Shown: one piece after another, positions 62,266 through 64,000 of the stretch
How the letters are laid out: each line of letters starts with the position of its first letter
How positions within the stretch are numbered: position 1 is the stretch's first letter
NCBI RefSeq assembly: GCF_963575615.1
Contig: NZ_CAUYTL010000003.1
Span: 85,836 to 149,835, forward strand
Direction of reading: 5' to 3'
From: Listeria_A hofi
GTDB taxonomy: Bacteria; Bacillota; Bacilli; Lactobacillales; Listeriaceae
DNA: 64,000 bases
Position numbers and translations under genes: made by a program
The notes under the pieces: generated by a model
Database searches by the model: none
Told to the model about the DNA's origin: nothing
Seen by the model: the letters and a program-made list of their open reading frames with translations, nothing else

Positions 62266-62694
62266 CTATTTAATTTTTCCCAGATCTAAGATGATTTTGA
62301 TTGCAAATAACAAGATAATAAGCGGTAAAAAGACGCCACCTAGCTGGCCGCTGAAGATACTATTCGCTGCGGATAAGATAACGAATACACTTAGCGCAAA
62401 ATAGAGCATTTTGGGAACAAGGATTCCTTTTCTTAATTTGGAATAGTTGTTGAACAGCAGTAAGGCGAATATAGCGTAAAGTATACAGAATAAAGAGGCT
62501 AAGATTCGAGCAATTTTTAAGGCATGGATGGCGTCCGCCTTAACGCCTTCTGTAGACAAGTTAAAAAGAACAAACACACCTAACAAAGTAAATATTGCGA
62601 ACAGCGAACAAATGATTGCGAGCGTCAGCGTCATCCAACGAGGGTTCGTCAACCGAGCCCGCAAAATAGCTTTTTCGTCTAGTTGGTTTTCCAT
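62266..62694 (-). CDS. Small integral membrane protein
   Basis: A 142-residue protein with four predicted membrane helices (about 24-46, 60-82, 92-110, 115-136) and a charged N-terminus. No family recognised. AAGGAGC precedes the ATG. It lies downstream of the HAAS operon on the same strand, with a 64-base gap, and may be read from the same promoter. Confidence 0.75.
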   Translation of the reverse strand: MENQLDEKAILRARLTNPRWMTLTLAIICSLFAIFTLLGVFVLFNLSTEGVKADAIHALKIARILASLFCILYAIFALLLFNNYSKLRKGILVPKMLYFALSVFVILSAANSIFSGQLGGVFLPLIILLFAIKIILDLGKIK

Positions 62695-62758
62695 TTTTAC
62701 AGTAGCTCCTTCAAATAAGATTTATATTCCTATTTGAATGTAACATATATGAGCCAGA

Positions 62759-63397
62759 TTATAAAGTTCTTATGTGACGTTTTGCACTAAAAAAATACAT
62801 AGAAATAGGCCACCAAACAACGACGAAAATCGGATAAATCGCCCAAATTACGTCTGGCGAGAAAGCCCAATTCATCCCAATCACAAAAGCGCTAATCCAG
62901 ATACTTGCTTGGATCGAAAAAGCAAAAAAGTTTCTGTGTTTGGCATGGTATAGCGATAAAGGCCACCAACCAATAGCGAAAATAATCGCGATTATCCAAG
63001 GATAACTTGGCGAGCAAGCTAGATTAAGCAAGGCATAATAAATAATCGTTGTCGTAGCACCAATCACTGCGGCAGTCATCGTGTCCGCCTTTTTTCCGAA
63101 AAACGTAAAAACTGGCCAGAAAACGAGCGGGTAAAGAGCATATAAAACCCAAAGCACTTCTGGCGACTCACGCAAGTTAATGACAGTTAGCAAAATAATG
63201 AAGACAAAACTAGTGAAAAAAGCGAACTGCGTTAAATTTTGGCGGTAGACGAAATACATCGACAAAGGCCATAGAAGAAGGACGATACATGGATAGATGC
63301 TCCAATCAAGCGTTGGTGTGAGGAAAAAATTCAGCATGACCAGAAAGAACATACAAATCGCGCTCCCGACAATGGAAAAGCTCACTAACCCCTTCAA
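62759..63397 (-). CDS. Membrane protein made of four copies of a two-helix unit
   Basis: A 212-residue protein starting with TTG 63397, overlapping the HAAS gene stop (TTGA), with GGGGAGG seven bases upstream. It consists of four tandem units of about 50 residues, each ending in a P-x-x-x-W ... WP motif: TPTLDWSIYPCIVLLLWPLSMYF, SPEVLWVLYALYPLVFWP, SPSYPWIIAIIFAIGWWPL and SPDVIWAIYPIFVVVWWPISMYF (shortened here in wording). The same unit forms the C-terminus of both HAAS proteins in this window. Probably a signalling or envelope partner of the HAAS protein. Confidence 0.8.
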   Translation of the reverse strand: MKGLVSFSIVGSAICMFFLVMLNFFLTPTLDWSIYPCIVLLLWPLSMYFVYRQNLTQFAFFTSFVFIILLTVINLRESPEVLWVLYALYPLVFWPVFTFFGKKADTMTAAVIGATTTIIYYALLNLACSPSYPWIIAIIFAIGWWPLSLYHAKHRNFFAFSIQASIWISAFVIGMNWAFSPDVIWAIYPIFVVVWWPISMYFFSAKRHIRTL

Positions 63398-63813
63398 TTC
63401 ATGACCTCCCCTTGCACACGCAGGCATCTAAAGTACATTGCAAGCGGCCACCAAACAATCGCAAAAGCTGGAAAAACGACCCAAAGAACAGTCGGCGTAT
63501 AATAAATATTAATGAAAAGAAGCAAGCCAATGATAAGCGCGGCTCCAACAAGTGAAAATTGAAAATGCGTCCAAGCAAGGTACGACTTAGGCGGCTTCAC
63601 ACGATGCTCAGCCAGCTCCATTCGCAAATCCGTCAAATCGCCAAGCTCAACAATTGCTTTATTAATCGCATCCTCCTCCGATTTCCCATTAGCTATCAAG
63701 ACATCAACCTTATCCTCCAACCCCCGAAGAATCTCCTCTTTCATGAACAAACTCTCATCCGTCACTGGGATATCACTAAATAACCCCTCGACATGTTTTT
63801 TAATAGTTATCAT
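63394..63813 (-). CDS. HAAS-domain membrane protein, second copy
   Basis: A 139-residue protein, equal in length to the one at 40.2 kb. The N-terminal HAAS domain (KKHVEGLFSDIPVTDESLFMKEEI ... NGKSEEDAINKAIVELGDLTDL) is followed by two membrane helices and the WWPLAMYF end. ATG 63813 is preceded by TTGGAGGG. No PadR gene is adjacent, but the promoter has the same operator as the PadR promoter at 39.8 kb. Confidence 0.88.
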   Translation of the reverse strand: MITIKKHVEGLFSDIPVTDESLFMKEEILRGLEDKVDVLIANGKSEEDAINKAIVELGDLTDLRMELAEHRVKPPKSYLAWTHFQFSLVGAALIIGLLLFINIYYTPTVLWVVFPAFAIVWWPLAMYFRCLRVQGEVMN

Positions 63814-63858
63814 ATTTAAACCCTCCAAAATATTCAAAAATACAACTGCGCGCACAGT

Positions 63859-63905
63859 ATTCTATCTGATAGAGTAATAATAACACGGATTACTCTATGT
63901 GTCAA
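63859..63905 (-). promoter_or_regulatory. Promoter with PadR-type operator for the second HAAS operon
   Basis: On the minus strand TTGACA (63900-63905), a 17-base spacer and TATTAT (63877-63882) form a strong promoter. ATTCTATCTGATAGAGTAAT (63859-63878) covers the region just after and overlapping the -10 box. The half site ATTACTCTAT is repeated between -35 and -10. The 20-mer differs from the site at 39,833 by two bases. Confidence 0.82.
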
Positions 63906-63913
63906 AGTAATTG

Positions 63914-63956
63914 TTGGCGCTCTTACGAAGAGAAGTATCCTGAGTTAGAGCGCCAA
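63914..63956. repeat. 10-base inverted repeat near the right window edge
   Basis: TTGGCGCTCT (63914-63923) and AGAGCGCCAA (63947-63956) are exact inverted copies. It may be the terminator of a gene beyond the window; no gene is visible between here and the edge. Confidence 0.6.
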
Positions 63957-64000
63957 TATGCATGAGAGCGAAGCGAGCATGTAATCCATGCGTAGCAATA

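Overview
The window is low-GC Firmicutes DNA, most likely a Listeria species or close relative. The evidence is the walK-yycH-yycI-yycJ-htrA block, a Listeria-phage-like cos siphovirus prophage with an M15 peptidase endolysin, a WxL-type DUF916 protein, and sugar loci familiar from Listeria. I cannot name the species from the sequence alone. It is probably not L. monocytogenes, because the genes after htrA and the hyaluronate-lyase-type gene do not match the layout I know there.

Positions 1 to about 32.6 kb are the right two thirds of a prophage; its left end, integrase and main repressor lie outside the window. In order: replication and recombination genes (Gp157-like, AAA ATPase, SF2 helicase, DUF669, primase-helicase), an iteron-rich non-coding segment that looks like the replication origin, small early genes (VRR-NUC, DUF3310), a late regulator, a tRNA-Pro(UGG), HNH plus a candidate cos site, terminase, portal, ClpP-like protease, capsid, connectors, tail (with a frameshifted G/GT chaperone), a baseplate protein with an SGNH esterase, holin and endolysin. 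After the lysis genes come accessory genes: a HigBA-like toxin-antitoxin pair and a leftward operon (amber-interrupted acidic small protein, HTH protein, AP2 protein) driven from a promoter with two palindromic operators. The position, the HTH type and the acidic partner resemble Listeria anti-CRISPR loci. The prophage ends immediately upstream of walK, so walK is not preceded by walR here.

From 32.7 to 39.3 kb is the WalK cell-wall signalling group and HtrA. From 39.3 to 40.6 kb are an ACT-domain gene and a PadR plus HAAS-domain pair. From 40.7 to 47.3 kb is a divergent sugar locus (ABC transporter leftward, GH3 beta-glucosidase and LacI regulator rightward) with the same 13-base operator in both promoters; its gene set resembles the Listeria 1,2-beta-oligoglucan (sophorose) locus. 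From 47.3 to 53 kb are surface genes (DUF916/DUF3324 membrane protein, an LPXTG protein made of two 314-residue repeats, a secreted SdrD-B-like protein). Between the last two lies a 43-residue holin-like toxin with an overlapping antisense RNA, a type I toxin-antitoxin module. From 53.4 to 59.3 kb is an frv-like PTS operon (EIIA, EIIBC, M42 peptidase, C-S lyase type aminotransferase, PRD regulator). From 59.3 to 64 kb are an extragenic inverted-repeat element, a polysaccharide lyase family 8 enzyme, and a second HAAS/membrane operon whose promoter carries nearly the same operator as the PadR promoter 24 kb away.
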